Assembly: GCF_029910235.1 (NCBI RefSeq)
Contig: NZ_CP112874.1
Location: forward strand, 3,162,001-3,226,000
Source: Pseudanabaena galeata CCNP1313
GTDB taxonomy: Bacteria; Cyanobacteriota; Cyanobacteriia; Pseudanabaenales; Pseudanabaenaceae
Length of the DNA stretch: 64,000 nucleotides
Reading direction: 5' to 3'
In this document: one piece after another, positions 20,053 to 28,153 of the stretch
Layout: every line of letters begins with the position of its first letter
Numbering within the stretch: the first letter of the stretch is position 1
Notes under the pieces: model-generated
Database searches by the model: none
The model's input: the letters and a program-made list of their open reading frames with translations, nothing else
What the model was told of the DNA's origin: nothing
Made by a program: the position numbers and the translations under genes

Positions 20053-21810
20053 ATGAAAAAACCTTCAATCTTGGTTGTGGACGATGAACCTGATAATTTT
20101 GATGTGATTGAGACGCTGTTAAGTACCAGCGAGGACTTTGAACAGGAAAACCAAGACTATAATTTACATTACGCGGCTAATGGTAAAGATGCGATCTCAT
20201 CCCTAGAAATATTTCAGCCCGATCTGATTTTGCTAGATGTGATGATGCCTGATATGGATGGCATTGAGGTTTGTCGGCGTATTAAAGCGATGCCCCAATG
20301 GAGCGCAGTGCCGATTATTGTGGTGACGGCTTTAACTACCAAAAAAGACCTTGCTCAATGTTTGTTTGCGGGAGCCGATGACTTTATTAGTAAACCTGTC
20401 AATCGGTTGGAGTTAACCGCAAGAGTGCGATCGATGATCCGCATTCACCAGCAATATCAACAATTAGCAACCTTCAATACTCAATTAGAGGCGATGGTGC
20501 AGAGTCGTACAGCCCAATTGCAAAATATGCTTTTGGAGGATACTCTCACGAAGTTGCCGAGTCGAACATTCTTAGTTCAAGAACTCAAAAAGAGGTTACA
20601 AACGGGAGACTCATCTCTGGCGCTAGTTTATATAGACTGTGATCAGTTTAAACTGGTGAACGGCTCCTTTGGTCATGCGGTTGGTAATCAGTTACTGATA
20701 GCGATCGCCCAACGTTTACAAAAGCATCTGCGTCCCCGCGACCTATTAGCAAGAATGGGTGGCGATGAGTTTTGTTTTCTATTACAGGGAATTGAAGAAG
20801 AAATATCCCTTGAGCCATTTCTGCAAGAAATCCTCCAAAGCTTTACTCAACCCTTTACTGTGGCAAATTGTGAAATCTTCATCACTGTTTGCATGGGAAT
20901 TGCTCTGGGCAAATATAGCGATCATAAACCTGAAGAACTCTTGCAAGATGCAGATACAGCAATGTATCAAGCCAAATTACGCGGCAAAGACAGTCATCAA
21001 ATCTTTGATCGTCAAATGCATCTTGCTATGTACAATCGCCTGATTTTAGAGAATGATCTTCAGCGAGCGCTAGAACTACAGGAATTTATTCTCTTTTACC
21101 AACCAATCATCGAGTTGCAAACTCAAAAACTAGTAGGATTTGAAGCCTTAGTAAGATGGCGACATCCTGAACGGGGAATGGTTTCACCAGCAGAATTTAT
21201 TCCTTCTATGGAGATGACGGGCTTAATCGTACCTGTGGGGATGTTGGTATTTAAGCAAGCTTGTGAGCAACTTTATGCATGGCAGCAGCAAGGCTGGACA
21301 GAACTAACCATGAGTATCAATCTTTCAGTGCGCCAGTTTTCTTGCACAACGTTACTTGCTGATATTGATCACATCATTGCGGAAACCCAAGCTAATCCCG
21401 CCCATATCAAGTTAGAAATTACCGAAAGTGCGATTATGGATAATGCGGAAACAGCGATCGCTATCACCAAAGAATTGCGATCGCGGCAAATTCAAATCAG
21501 CATTGATGATTTTGGAACGGGGTATTCTTCTCTTGGTTATCTGCATCGGTTTCCCGTTGATAATCTCAAAATTGATCGCTCCTTTGTGAGCCAAATTCAA
21601 ACCGAAAATCGTAACTATCATGTCGTTGATACGATCATTGCGCTAAGTAATCAGCTTGGCTTAGCCGTAATTGCGGAAGGAATAGAGACTAAGGAGCAAC
21701 TTGAATGGTTACAAAAAGTTGGCTGTCAGTATGGACAGGGCTACTTATTTAGCAAACCTTTACCTGCCTCAGAAGTCGAGAAAGTTTATTTGCAATCTAC
21801 CCCCCTTTAA
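20053..21810 (+). CDS. REC-GGDEF-EAL c-di-GMP enzyme
   Basis: This 585-residue response regulator has D62 in LLDVMMPDMDG, a GGDEF domain (motif at 236-240) and an EAL domain. The EAL half looks catalytically complete: E364 in GFEALVRW, SINLSVRQF, EITES, IDDFGTGYSSLGYL, KIDRSF and AEGIET. The GGDEF half keeps the A-site and metal Asp (YIDCDQFK), but the second guanine-contact Asp (GD in most enzymes) is Asn (AVGNQLL), so cyclase activity is uncertain. The receiver has a short insertion (STSEDFEQENQ) relative to its paralogues. As the last gene of the island it is a plausible output for the upstream kinases. Confidence 0.92.
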   Translation: MKKPSILVVDDEPDNFDVIETLLSTSEDFEQENQDYNLHYAANGKDAISSLEIFQPDLILLDVMMPDMDGIEVCRRIKAMPQWSAVPIIVVTALTTKKDLAQCLFAGADDFISKPVNRLELTARVRSMIRIHQQYQQLATFNTQLEAMVQSRTAQLQNMLLEDTLTKLPSRTFLVQELKKRLQTGDSSLALVYIDCDQFKLVNGSFGHAVGNQLLIAIAQRLQKHLRPRDLLARMGGDEFCFLLQGIEEEISLEPFLQEILQSFTQPFTVANCEIFITVCMGIALGKYSDHKPEELLQDADTAMYQAKLRGKDSHQIFDRQMHLAMYNRLILENDLQRALELQEFILFYQPIIELQTQKLVGFEALVRWRHPERGMVSPAEFIPSMEMTGLIVPVGMLVFKQACEQLYAWQQQGWTELTMSINLSVRQFSCTTLLADIDHIIAETQANPAHIKLEITESAIMDNAETAIAITKELRSRQIQISIDDFGTGYSSLGYLHRFPVDNLKIDRSFVSQIQTENRNYHVVDTIIALSNQLGLAVIAEGIETKEQLEWLQKVGCQYGQGYLFSKPLPASEVEKVYLQSTPL

Positions 21811-21843
21811 TTCCCCCTTGCAAAGGGGGAATTAAAGGGGGGT
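21799..21843. terminator. G/C-block hairpin overlapping stop codon
   Basis: ACCCCCCTTTAATTCCCCC and its complement GGGGGAATTAAAGGGGGGT pair around TTGCAAA. The stem contains the TAA of the c-di-GMP gene. It probably ends the island transcript. Confidence 0.55.
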
Positions 21844-21868
21844 AGTTCCCTCCCCTTTGCAAGGCTAC

Positions 21869-22025
21869 GGTGTATACACAAGTTATCAGCTATAGCATGA
21901 GTTACTAATGATCCCCCTCAATCCCCCTTAAAAAGGGGGAAGAAGAAAATTCTCCCCCCTTTTTAAGGGGAGCTGGGGGGGATCTAAAACCTCAAACGTA
22001 GACAGAGAGACTTGTGTGTACACGG
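21869..22025. repeat. MITE-like element, copy 2 (reverse orientation)
   Basis: It starts GGTGTATACACAAGTTATC and ends GACTTGTGTGTACACGG, the reverse-complement arrangement of copy 1. The internal TTAAAAAGGGGGAAGAAGAAA block is shared. It lies between the convergent c-di-GMP and transketolase-like genes. Confidence 0.75.
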
Positions 22026-22068
22026 TAAACTTTGCAAGCGGAGGGTTAGAGAGGGGGTTATTTACCTC

Positions 22069-24279
22069 TTAGCTAATCAACTGCTTGGCGCGATCGCAAA
22101 TCGCCTCAGCATTCATGCCATTAAAATCAAACAATTGACCCGCCGAAGCCGTTGTTTCGCCGCGCTTCCAAGAGAAAATATCGCGCTTGCTATTGCTGCG
22201 GAGCATCACTGGCTCAAGGAGTGCCGATGCACCACCCACAACACCAACTAAAGCATCACCACCAAAGAAAGCCTCAAAATCAGCATCACTTAGGAACTTA
22301 CCATCTGGCTCAGAGCAAGTATCCCAAGCTACATCAGTTGACCGATAAAGGCGACGAGGGCTAACAACTGAGACAATTTTGGAGCCGATCCCTTGTTCCG
22401 CCAGCTTTTGGGCAGCTTCGTAAACAGGAAGCAACATCATGTCACCGATGACAGCGAAGACGACCTTCTTCTCACCTGCAATTTCTTGCAAAGCGATCGC
22501 GCCATCCTCTAGAGCCTGTCTGGTTTGCTCAAAGGTAGTACGGATTGGCAAAGGAGATTTGCTAGCCGTAATCACCACGCCCTTATTTACTGCCTTCAAA
22601 GCCCAGTCATAACAAACCTGAATGCTATTAGCATCAAGAGGGAATAGTGGGAACACGTTGCCATTTCGCATCATCGCGGCAAAATAACCTTCGATTTCAG
22701 GGCGTTGGTGTGTCCAGCCATTACGTCCTTGCTCTAAGGCTCCTGCGGTGAATAGACATACCGTTGCAGGTGTGGGACGACGCAACTCAGCCATTGCTTG
22801 AGTGACGGTTTGCCAAATGGGAAGTCCATTAATTGCAAAGGATTCATAGGAACACCAGAGAGTCCGGCTACCCATCAACGCTAAGCCGACAGCCAAACCT
22901 GCACAGGCATCTTCGCTCAGAGGTTCGTAAACCTGTCCACCAGGTTCTTGATTATAGAGAGCGTCAGTGGTGGGGTGATTGATTTTCAGGGCTTGGTTAA
23001 TATTGGCAATTCCTGAAGCTTCGTTCCCATCGGCATTGGTGACGATATAGCGCTTATCGGTTTGTCCGACATAACCAACTAAGCGTCCCATGGCGGTTGT
23101 GGAGATCTTGGCTTCGCCAGCAGCATATTCTTCGAGAGGCAAAGTTCCCAAATCCGTTAATGCTAGGACTGATTCCGTAACCGCAGTTTTAGAAGAAGAA
23201 CCACCGCCAGCCCATTCTAAATTGGTGCGAACGGTTTGCCATGCTTCAGGATTGAGCGCACGGGATTTTAGACCCGCAACCACATCGGCATTATCAAGGG
23301 TGTGGTGAGCATAGAGATTATGGGATTTTGCGCCGCGTGCATGAACTCCTGCGCCTTTAAGTTGCTTGATGATAAATACAGTCAGCTTCCCACCAAAGGC
23401 AAGTTTCGCCGCTTTATCTACACCAACGAGAACTGCTTCCGTAAAGGCAAGACGTTGCTTTAAAGAGAAGGCAGTACTATCAATATAATCTCCTTCCTGA
23501 TGCTGATCATCAAAATCCTTAGCATCAACCAAAATCACTTCATCAAAGCCATTCCCTTTCCAAAAAGCAATCATTTCGGCATTGGTCTTTGTCGAAACCA
23601 TGCTGTGATGTTCTTGGCTAAACCCATTCCAAACTAGTATCGGAATGAAATTGGTAACTTCAGGATAGGCGGTATGAAAATGGGCGATCGAACTAATTGG
23701 ATAGGGTTCACCCATGCCACCATCACCCATCGTTACTGGGAAAAGTTTGTCACGATGTAACAGCGCTGCCGCCATCGCAAAGTGTTGCCCCTGTCCAAGG
23801 GGACCCGCAGGCGCTAGAATTCCGGGGATATATCCCGACAAATGACCAAGTAAGCCATGCTTTTCCCGATATCTTTCGCGCATTTGACTTACAGTGCTGA
23901 TGCCCATATCCTCTAGGGAGCGATCAAGAAACATGGCGCTGTAATATCCGGGGGCATGATGTCCCACTTCTGTGGGCATATTCTTATGACCAAGCATATA
24001 GAAGGCAGCTACTGCTTCAGCACTACTAGCAAACCCACCAGGGTGACCTGATGCTTTGCTGGCTGTGACTTGTAAGGTGAGATAGCGTAATGCATCAGCC
24101 GCTAGTAAGGTTTGAAACACCGCAGCGCGATCGCTTGGATCGGTAACACCAGATTTGTCAGGGCTAAGAACGGGTATACGTCCTAGCTCGTCGAACCCCT
24201 CCAACGGTTCGCCAAAGTACTGAATGCCTTCACAAAAGGCGGGAGTGGCTGCGTTTGTGGTTTCAGGGGTTGCGACCAT
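22069..24279 (-). CDS. Transketolase-family TPP enzyme, putative second phosphoketolase
   Basis: This 736-residue protein has a transketolase-like thiamine-diphosphate fold: ASGHPGGFAS early, GPLGQGQHFAMAAAL, a GDGGMGEP motif (GDG of the TPP site), and a pyrimidine-domain segment with NADGNEASG and EPLSEDACAGLAVGLA. It is longer than ordinary transketolase (about 670) and lacks typical classical phosphoketolase signatures. It resembles the cyanobacterial family represented by Synechocystis sll0529, called a putative second phosphoketolase. That name rests on memory of the family, not on an active-site proof. Substrate is likely a sugar phosphate. The gene stands alone on the minus strand, convergent with the signalling island. 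Confidence 0.75.
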   Translation of the reverse strand: MVATPETTNAATPAFCEGIQYFGEPLEGFDELGRIPVLSPDKSGVTDPSDRAAVFQTLLAADALRYLTLQVTASKASGHPGGFASSAEAVAAFYMLGHKNMPTEVGHHAPGYYSAMFLDRSLEDMGISTVSQMRERYREKHGLLGHLSGYIPGILAPAGPLGQGQHFAMAAALLHRDKLFPVTMGDGGMGEPYPISSIAHFHTAYPEVTNFIPILVWNGFSQEHHSMVSTKTNAEMIAFWKGNGFDEVILVDAKDFDDQHQEGDYIDSTAFSLKQRLAFTEAVLVGVDKAAKLAFGGKLTVFIIKQLKGAGVHARGAKSHNLYAHHTLDNADVVAGLKSRALNPEAWQTVRTNLEWAGGGSSSKTAVTESVLALTDLGTLPLEEYAAGEAKISTTAMGRLVGYVGQTDKRYIVTNADGNEASGIANINQALKINHPTTDALYNQEPGGQVYEPLSEDACAGLAVGLALMGSRTLWCSYESFAINGLPIWQTVTQAMAELRRPTPATVCLFTAGALEQGRNGWTHQRPEIEGYFAAMMRNGNVFPLFPLDANSIQVCYDWALKAVNKGVVITASKSPLPIRTTFEQTRQALEDGAIALQEIAGEKKVVFAVIGDMMLLPVYEAAQKLAEQGIGSKIVSVVSPRRLYRSTDVAWDTCSEPDGKFLSDADFEAFFGGDALVGVVGGASALLEPVMLRSNSKRDIFSWKRGETTASAGQLFDFNGMNAEAICDRAKQLIS

Positions 24280-24569
24280 AGATTTTTTTTGACCTTGGGT
24301 TTGTCCAAACTAGAGGTTTAACTATGTAATGAATAGAGATTAAGAAATATTTAAATTTTCTCTAATAGCCATTTTAGTATAGACCTGTTGACAAATCCAA
24401 ACAAGTTGGAGATGGGATTGTGTCCATCGAAATCCATGCTAAGAGCGTGTTTGCGAAGTATCCTATTTGGTATAAATTTCTATTTTCACATCTCTTAATC
24501 TCTCCTTACAAAGCTATCTTGCACATATTCAGATACTAAACAAACTCAGTTCGAGTTAATTTCAAACTA

Positions 24570-24654
24570 GCTCCTAGAGAGGTTTCACAGAGCGAAACCT
24601 CTCTAGGAGCCAAAACAGTAAAAGCCTCGCTTTGCGAGGCTTTTACTGTTTTGG
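24570..24654. repeat. Two abutting perfect hairpins
   Basis: The first stem is 24570-24610 (GCTCCTAGAGAGGTTTC arms); the second is 24610-24654 (arms CCAAAACAGTAAAAGCCTCGC around TTT). They lie in the 627-bp gap 24280-24906, which holds only repeats plus promoters for the divergent flanking genes. No ORF or known RNA is seen. Confidence 0.75.
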
Positions 24655-24670
24655 CTTTTAAAATTTTATA

Positions 24671-24806
24671 GCTTTTATCGAACTGATGTTAATTAACGTG
24701 AGTTCGATAAAAGCAAAAAATGGTAAAAATCGCTAAGCGATTCTTACCATTTTTTGCCATTTGCGGCGTGCGAAGCACGACACAAATGGCTATATCGAAC
24801 TCACGT
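24671..24806. repeat. Composite three-way-junction element, copy 1, with alternative stem
   Basis: An outer 14-bp stem (24696-24709 with 24793-24806, ACGTGAGTTCGATA) encloses two hairpins: A at 24713-24757 (tip ATCGCTAAGCGAT) and B at 24756-24790 (GCCATTTGCGG...CAAATGGC). The left outer arm AGTTCGATAAAAGC (24701-24714) can instead pair perfectly with GCTTTTATCGAACT just upstream (24671-24684), so two structures compete. Copies are at 27149 and, inverted, at 34476. Confidence 0.8.
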
Positions 24807-24906
24807 TCTCTTAGGAATGTTGCAAAATCTCAATTAAGCTAAAGTAGAGATAGACGGCTCTGTGTTGTGTTCTAATGCGTTCTAAAATTTTAAGGAGCAT
24901 AAACCA

Positions 24907-25293
24907 ATGAAAGTAATCATGACAGCGATCGCCACAATAGGAGCGATGACGACATTTGTGGGATCGGCGTTTGCTGATGTCTCAATTAGCATTAGATTTG
25001 GATCGAGTCCATCACTCAATCACTATCGAACTTACAATTCCTACCGTTCCAATGTCCGTCAGCCTATTTATCATCATCCCTACAAACAAAATTATTTCAA
25101 TCGAGACTCTAGAGCCAATACTAGATCTAGGGTAATTGTGCGTGAGGTAGTCCCCAACTATGGCAGGGCTTGGAACTATTCGACTATACCTAGAAACTAT
25201 CCCACTAGCACTCAATCGGTCTACAACCCATATAACGTTGATCTTGATGGCAGTCGCTACATCATCGAAAAACGTTATATCCGCGTTCGCTAA
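24907..25293 (+). CDS. Small secreted Tyr/Arg/Asn-rich protein
   Basis: This 128-residue ORF has a signal peptide (about 1-23, ending GSAFAD) and a mature part rich in Tyr, Asn, Arg and Ser (NHYRTYNSYRSN, PYKQNYFNRDSR). It ends YIIEKRYIRVR. No catalytic motif or known family is recognised. An AGGAG site at 24892-24896 sits about 10 bp before the ATG and supports this start. High basic and aromatic content would fit an extracellular or envelope-associated protein; this is inference. It converges with the cyclophilin gene across a shared terminator. Confidence 0.7.
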   Translation: MKVIMTAIATIGAMTTFVGSAFADVSISIRFGSSPSLNHYRTYNSYRSNVRQPIYHHPYKQNYFNRDSRANTRSRVIVREVVPNYGRAWNYSTIPRNYPTSTQSVYNPYNVDLDGSRYIIEKRYIRVR

Positions 25294-25310
25294 AAGTTCT
25301 ACTTCCAAAT

Positions 25311-25342
25311 AAAAAAGGCGACGCTTCGCGTCGCCTTTTTTT
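25311..25342. terminator. Bidirectional terminator
   Basis: AAAAAAGGCGACGC, a TTC loop and GCGTCGCCTTTTTTT form a stem flanked by A and T runs. It sits between convergent genes and would serve both; it also overlaps the last codon of the cyclophilin gene. Confidence 0.85.
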
Positions 25343-26102
25343 ATACAGGTTGTTTGAGATTTTCCTCGCCTTGGGTAATCGTGATTGATTCAATGCGATC
25401 ATCCATTTGAATTTTTTCAACTAGATCCATTCCCTCTTTTACATAGCCAAATACAGCATAGGAGCCATCCAGAAAGTAGATATCGTCGAGGGCAAGGTAA
25501 AACTGACAGGATGCAGAGTTAGGAAATTGAGATCGAGCCATGGCGATCGCCCCTTTGTTATGACGTAATTTAGGCTTTTGAGTGGGAGCTAAAATTTCGC
25601 CATAAACTGGTTTCTTGGCACCATCGGGCAGAATTTCTAGAGGAATATAACGAGGCTGTGATGTCGCGGGATCGATAAAATTACCAGTACCATTACCAAG
25701 GGGATCGCCACCCTGAGCCACAAAAGGAGTTGGTTCCTTGACGACACGATGGAAGGTTAATCCGTTATACAGTCCACGTTTGACTAAATCTGCAAAATTC
25801 CCTGCGGTAACGGGGGCATTTTCACCATCAAGCTCAATCGTCACGGAGCCAGATTTTAGTTTTAATTCCACTGTAGCCTTACCTTTTAGTTGCACAAATT
25901 TAGCAAGGGCAGCCTCTAAGGAGTTTTCAGGACTAGCACTAGGCTTAGGCGATGCTGTTGGCGTAGAAGCGATCGCCGTAGGTTTGCTGCTAGCAGTAGC
26001 CGACGCTGTCGGGGAAGAACTTGCAGAAACACTACCGCCATTACTGCAACTAGTGAGTAAAACACTCACCGCTAAAAAACAACTAAGAATCCAACGCAAC
26101 AT
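25341..26102 (-). CDS. Cyclophilin-type peptidyl-prolyl isomerase, lipoprotein
   Basis: This 253-residue protein has a lipoprotein signal (LLTSC, Cys about 19), a Ser/Ala/Pro-rich linker to about residue 65, and a cyclophilin domain (about 75-250). Family marks include VTAGNFADLVKRGLYNGLTFHRVV, GGDPLGNGTG, GAIAMARSQFPNSASCQFYLAL and YAVFGYVKEGMDLVEKI. It should catalyse cis-trans isomerisation of prolyl bonds in exported proteins at the membrane. The catalytic Arg of FHRV is present. The long linker is typical of surface-tethered forms. Confidence 0.93.
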   Translation of the reverse strand: MLRWILSCFLAVSVLLTSCSNGGSVSASSSPTASATASSKPTAIASTPTASPKPSASPENSLEAALAKFVQLKGKATVELKLKSGSVTIELDGENAPVTAGNFADLVKRGLYNGLTFHRVVKEPTPFVAQGGDPLGNGTGNFIDPATSQPRYIPLEILPDGAKKPVYGEILAPTQKPKLRHNKGAIAMARSQFPNSASCQFYLALDDIYFLDGSYAVFGYVKEGMDLVEKIQMDDRIESITITQGEENLKQPV

Positions 26103-26130
26103 GTTTAACTCTTGATAATTTGTACAAATT

Positions 26131-26224
26131 ATATAGCGCTCCTAAATGAGTTGTAAGATTTTGGGTTTTGTAAGAGTTCGCCCCGAAGGGGCGAACTCTT
26201 ACAAACTATTTAGGATTGCTATAT
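26131..26224. repeat. Hairpin with GTAAGAGTTCGCCCC arms and TATAGC flanks
   Basis: The core stem 26167-26205 pairs TTTGTAAGAGTTCGCCCC with its complement around GAA. An outer stem of TATAGCG.TCCTAAAT with ATTTAGGATTGCTATA brackets it. It is related to the 4803 and 29983 hairpins. Confidence 0.75.
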
Positions 26225-26250
26225 ACAGCGCATTACTCTCAAATCCAAAC

Positions 26251-26301
26251 CAAGAAATTTTTTGAAAGTATTGCTTAGCAGCACTGTCAAAAAATTTCTT
26301 G
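26251..26301. repeat. Inverted repeat, 15-bp arms
   Basis: CAAGAAATTTTTTGA and TCAAAAAATTTCTTG are separated by 21 bp. It lies downstream of ycf4 and may help end that transcript. Confidence 0.6.
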
Positions 26302-26360
26302 TATCCGTCTGGTCAGTAATTGCTGTAGATGAAATGCGGTGCTAAGAACTGTATTTCTAG

Positions 26361-26918
26361 TTATAGCCCTTCCAATGGTACTGACAAAAATTTGGCAATG
26401 TCGGCAGCCCGATCTTCGAGTTCGGTTAAACCAATTGGTTGACCCACCTGCGACAAAGGCAAATCGCCTTTACCCTTAACTCGCAAATATAAGGCTCTCT
26501 TGGGATTTAGCCCATTGCGAATTTCAACACGAACTGCTTGCACATCAGCAATCTTATAAATCAATTCAATATTTTTGCTTTTATTGCGCCCACGTCGAAA
26601 AACGGTTACCTTACCAATATTGCGATCGAACTCGTTGTAGCCGCTACCGTAATCGATCACCATCACATATAGCAGGTAAAGCTCTAGCAATGTACCAGCT
26701 ACGCCATAAAAGGAGAGAGCCAAGCCTTGAGGTACAAATTCTAGTTGGAGGGGATCAGCAAATGGTAGCAAATTAATTTTTAAGAAGCTGGAAATCCCTG
26801 CTAATAAAAAGCCCGACGCACCTATGGCAACAATAACCGCAAAGCAATAGTTACTAAAGCGCCGTGACCCGACAATGTCATATCGCAGAACATTGGATTG
26901 AGATTTTGTAGTGACCAT
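26361..26918 (-). CDS. ycf4: Photosystem I assembly protein Ycf4
   Basis: At 185 residues this is the usual length. Two N-terminal TM segments (about 22-46 and 64-88) lie around the LPFADPLQLEFVPQGLALSFYGVAG signature, followed by YGSGYNEFDR and a C-terminal soluble domain with VRVEI and GNGLNPKR-type residues. Ycf4 works in the thylakoid membrane as a scaffold for photosystem I assembly. Its presence marks the organism as an oxygenic phototroph. The gene stands alone with repeats on both sides. Confidence 0.96.
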   Translation of the reverse strand: MVTTKSQSNVLRYDIVGSRRFSNYCFAVIVAIGASGFLLAGISSFLKINLLPFADPLQLEFVPQGLALSFYGVAGTLLELYLLYVMVIDYGSGYNEFDRNIGKVTVFRRGRNKSKNIELIYKIADVQAVRVEIRNGLNPKRALYLRVKGKGDLPLSQVGQPIGLTELEDRAADIAKFLSVPLEGL

Positions 26919-27066
26919 CGGTTGAAATAATATGGAAAAATTATTGTGTAAAGGAACAGTATATAGCGGCTTGCAGTCTAGTGAAATATAGGATTGTTTC
27001 TCTGCCTCTGTGCCTCACCTACATGAAAAACGCTATATAGCGGATTACGGCATTTCGTTATGTGTA

Positions 27067-27105
27067 ATACCAATTCACAAATGTATAACGACACTGTTGT
27101 GAATT
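27067..27105. repeat. Third copy of ATACCAATTCACAAA element
   Basis: ATACCAATTCACAAATGT...GTTGTGAATT matches the 4879 copy with changes in both arms. It is upstream of ycf4 in a 579-bp gene-free stretch (26919-27497). Confidence 0.6.
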
Positions 27106-27125
27106 AAAGCCCAAAACTACAGCAT

Positions 27126-27313
27126 TTCTCATTATAAAAATAATTTTAACGTGAGTTCGACGAAAGTGGAAATGATAAGCATCGCTTGGCGATGCTTATC
27201 ATTTCCACCATTTGCGGCGTTCCACGCCGCAAATGGCTATATCGAACTCACGTGATTTTAATGAAAGTCAGCCAACAGCATACTTTCATTAAAGCCAATT
27301 TTTATAATGAGAA
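27126..27313. repeat. Composite three-way-junction element, copy 2, nested in a larger stem
   Basis: The element proper is 27149-27253, with outer stem ACGTGAGTTCGA/TCGAACTCACGT, hairpin A at 27166-27208 and hairpin B at 27208-27236. It is followed by another hairpin (27257-27268 with 27282-27293). All of this is enclosed by a perfect 16-bp stem, 27126-27141 with 27298-27313. The rest of the gap shows no gene. Confidence 0.75.
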
Positions 27314-27497
27314 TTACTGAAAAAAATGGCTATGTCATTGAGCTTTTTGGGATGAAATACAGGCTGATTATGGTTACGATTAGTTATGCCCCAAAAGATT
27401 TGCTAAGAAATGACGCGTAGCGTATCTTAATTAGACAGGTGACTCAAGACTAATTTTCATCCGTTACTTATCATCAACTATCCCTCAAAAATTAATC

Positions 27498-28067
27498 GTG
27501 AAAAAATCACTCAACTATTTCCTAAAGCAAAGCTTCCTCGGCGCGATCGCTGTTAGTTGTGTTGTGGTCATGTCAGCTTGTCAGCAACCACCAACAGAAC
27601 CCACAGCCGTAAGCCCTACAGCTACTGCATCACCATCACCAAGTCCTACAGACACAGCATCACCAAGTCCTACAGACAAACCCGCCGAAACCACTCCCGA
27701 AAAAAGTCCTACGAGCAGTAGTCCCGCTAGTCTTGAAAAAGTTGCAGGTGATTATACAGTTGTTTTAGATCCTAAAGTTTTAGCCGATGCCGAAAAAGAA
27801 GGTGTTAAGTCAGTTACAGGTAAATGGACAATTAAACCTGAAGGTACTTTTGAGGCAACTCTGAAGGCTGTATCTACTAAGGATGAAGTACAAGAAATCA
27901 AGACTACTGGCAAAATTACCATCGAAGATGGCAAGGTTGTCTCTCAAGTAGAATCAGTTAATGGAGAAAAACCACCTCAAGCTCCTCCTAAGCAGCCATA
28001 CACTTTGTCAGCAGATGGAAAAGAATTGCAAGCCGATGGTCAGCCAGTAAAATTGGTCAGACAATAA
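27498..28067 (+). CDS. Lipoprotein with Ser/Pro/Thr linker
   Basis: This 189-residue ORF starts at GTG and has a lipobox (VVMSAC, Cys about 27). A low-complexity linker with tandem SPSPTDTA/SPSPTDKP units runs to about residue 85. The C-terminal domain (about 86-189) includes ADAEKEGVKSVTGKWTIKPEGTFEATLK and ends LSADGKELQADGQPVKLVRQ, suggesting a small beta-rich fold. No family is recognised. The linker repeat could vary in length between strains. A strong hairpin follows the stop. Confidence 0.75.
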   Translation: MKKSLNYFLKQSFLGAIAVSCVVVMSACQQPPTEPTAVSPTATASPSPSPTDTASPSPTDKPAETTPEKSPTSSSPASLEKVAGDYTVVLDPKVLADAEKEGVKSVTGKWTIKPEGTFEATLKAVSTKDEVQEIKTTGKITIEDGKVVSQVESVNGEKPPQAPPKQPYTLSADGKELQADGQPVKLVRQ

Positions 28068-28073
28068 AACCCG

Positions 28074-28140
28074 TAAAATAAAGACCCAATTTTTGATAGC
28101 GCGGCTTCGCTGCGCTATCAAAAATTGGGTCTTTATTTTA
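28074..28140. terminator. 29-bp-arm hairpin
   Basis: Arms 28074-28102 and 28112-28140 pair perfectly, with TAAAATAAAGACCC at the base and GATAGCGC near the tip. It belongs to the same family as 29594 and 60111, whose arms have different but matched sequences. It probably separates the lipoprotein and reductase transcripts. Confidence 0.75.
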
Positions 28141-28153
28141 TGGCAAAGTCCTT

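Noticed and set aside
24696-24806. GAGTTCGAT motif looks like the T-arm of a tRNA
   Set aside because: The surrounding sequence folds into long perfect hairpins with no acceptor or anticodon arm of normal size.
25012-25308. Opposite-strand ORF of 98 codons over the small secreted protein
   Set aside because: No ribosome site or family match; the plus-strand ORF has a clean signal peptide and ribosome site.
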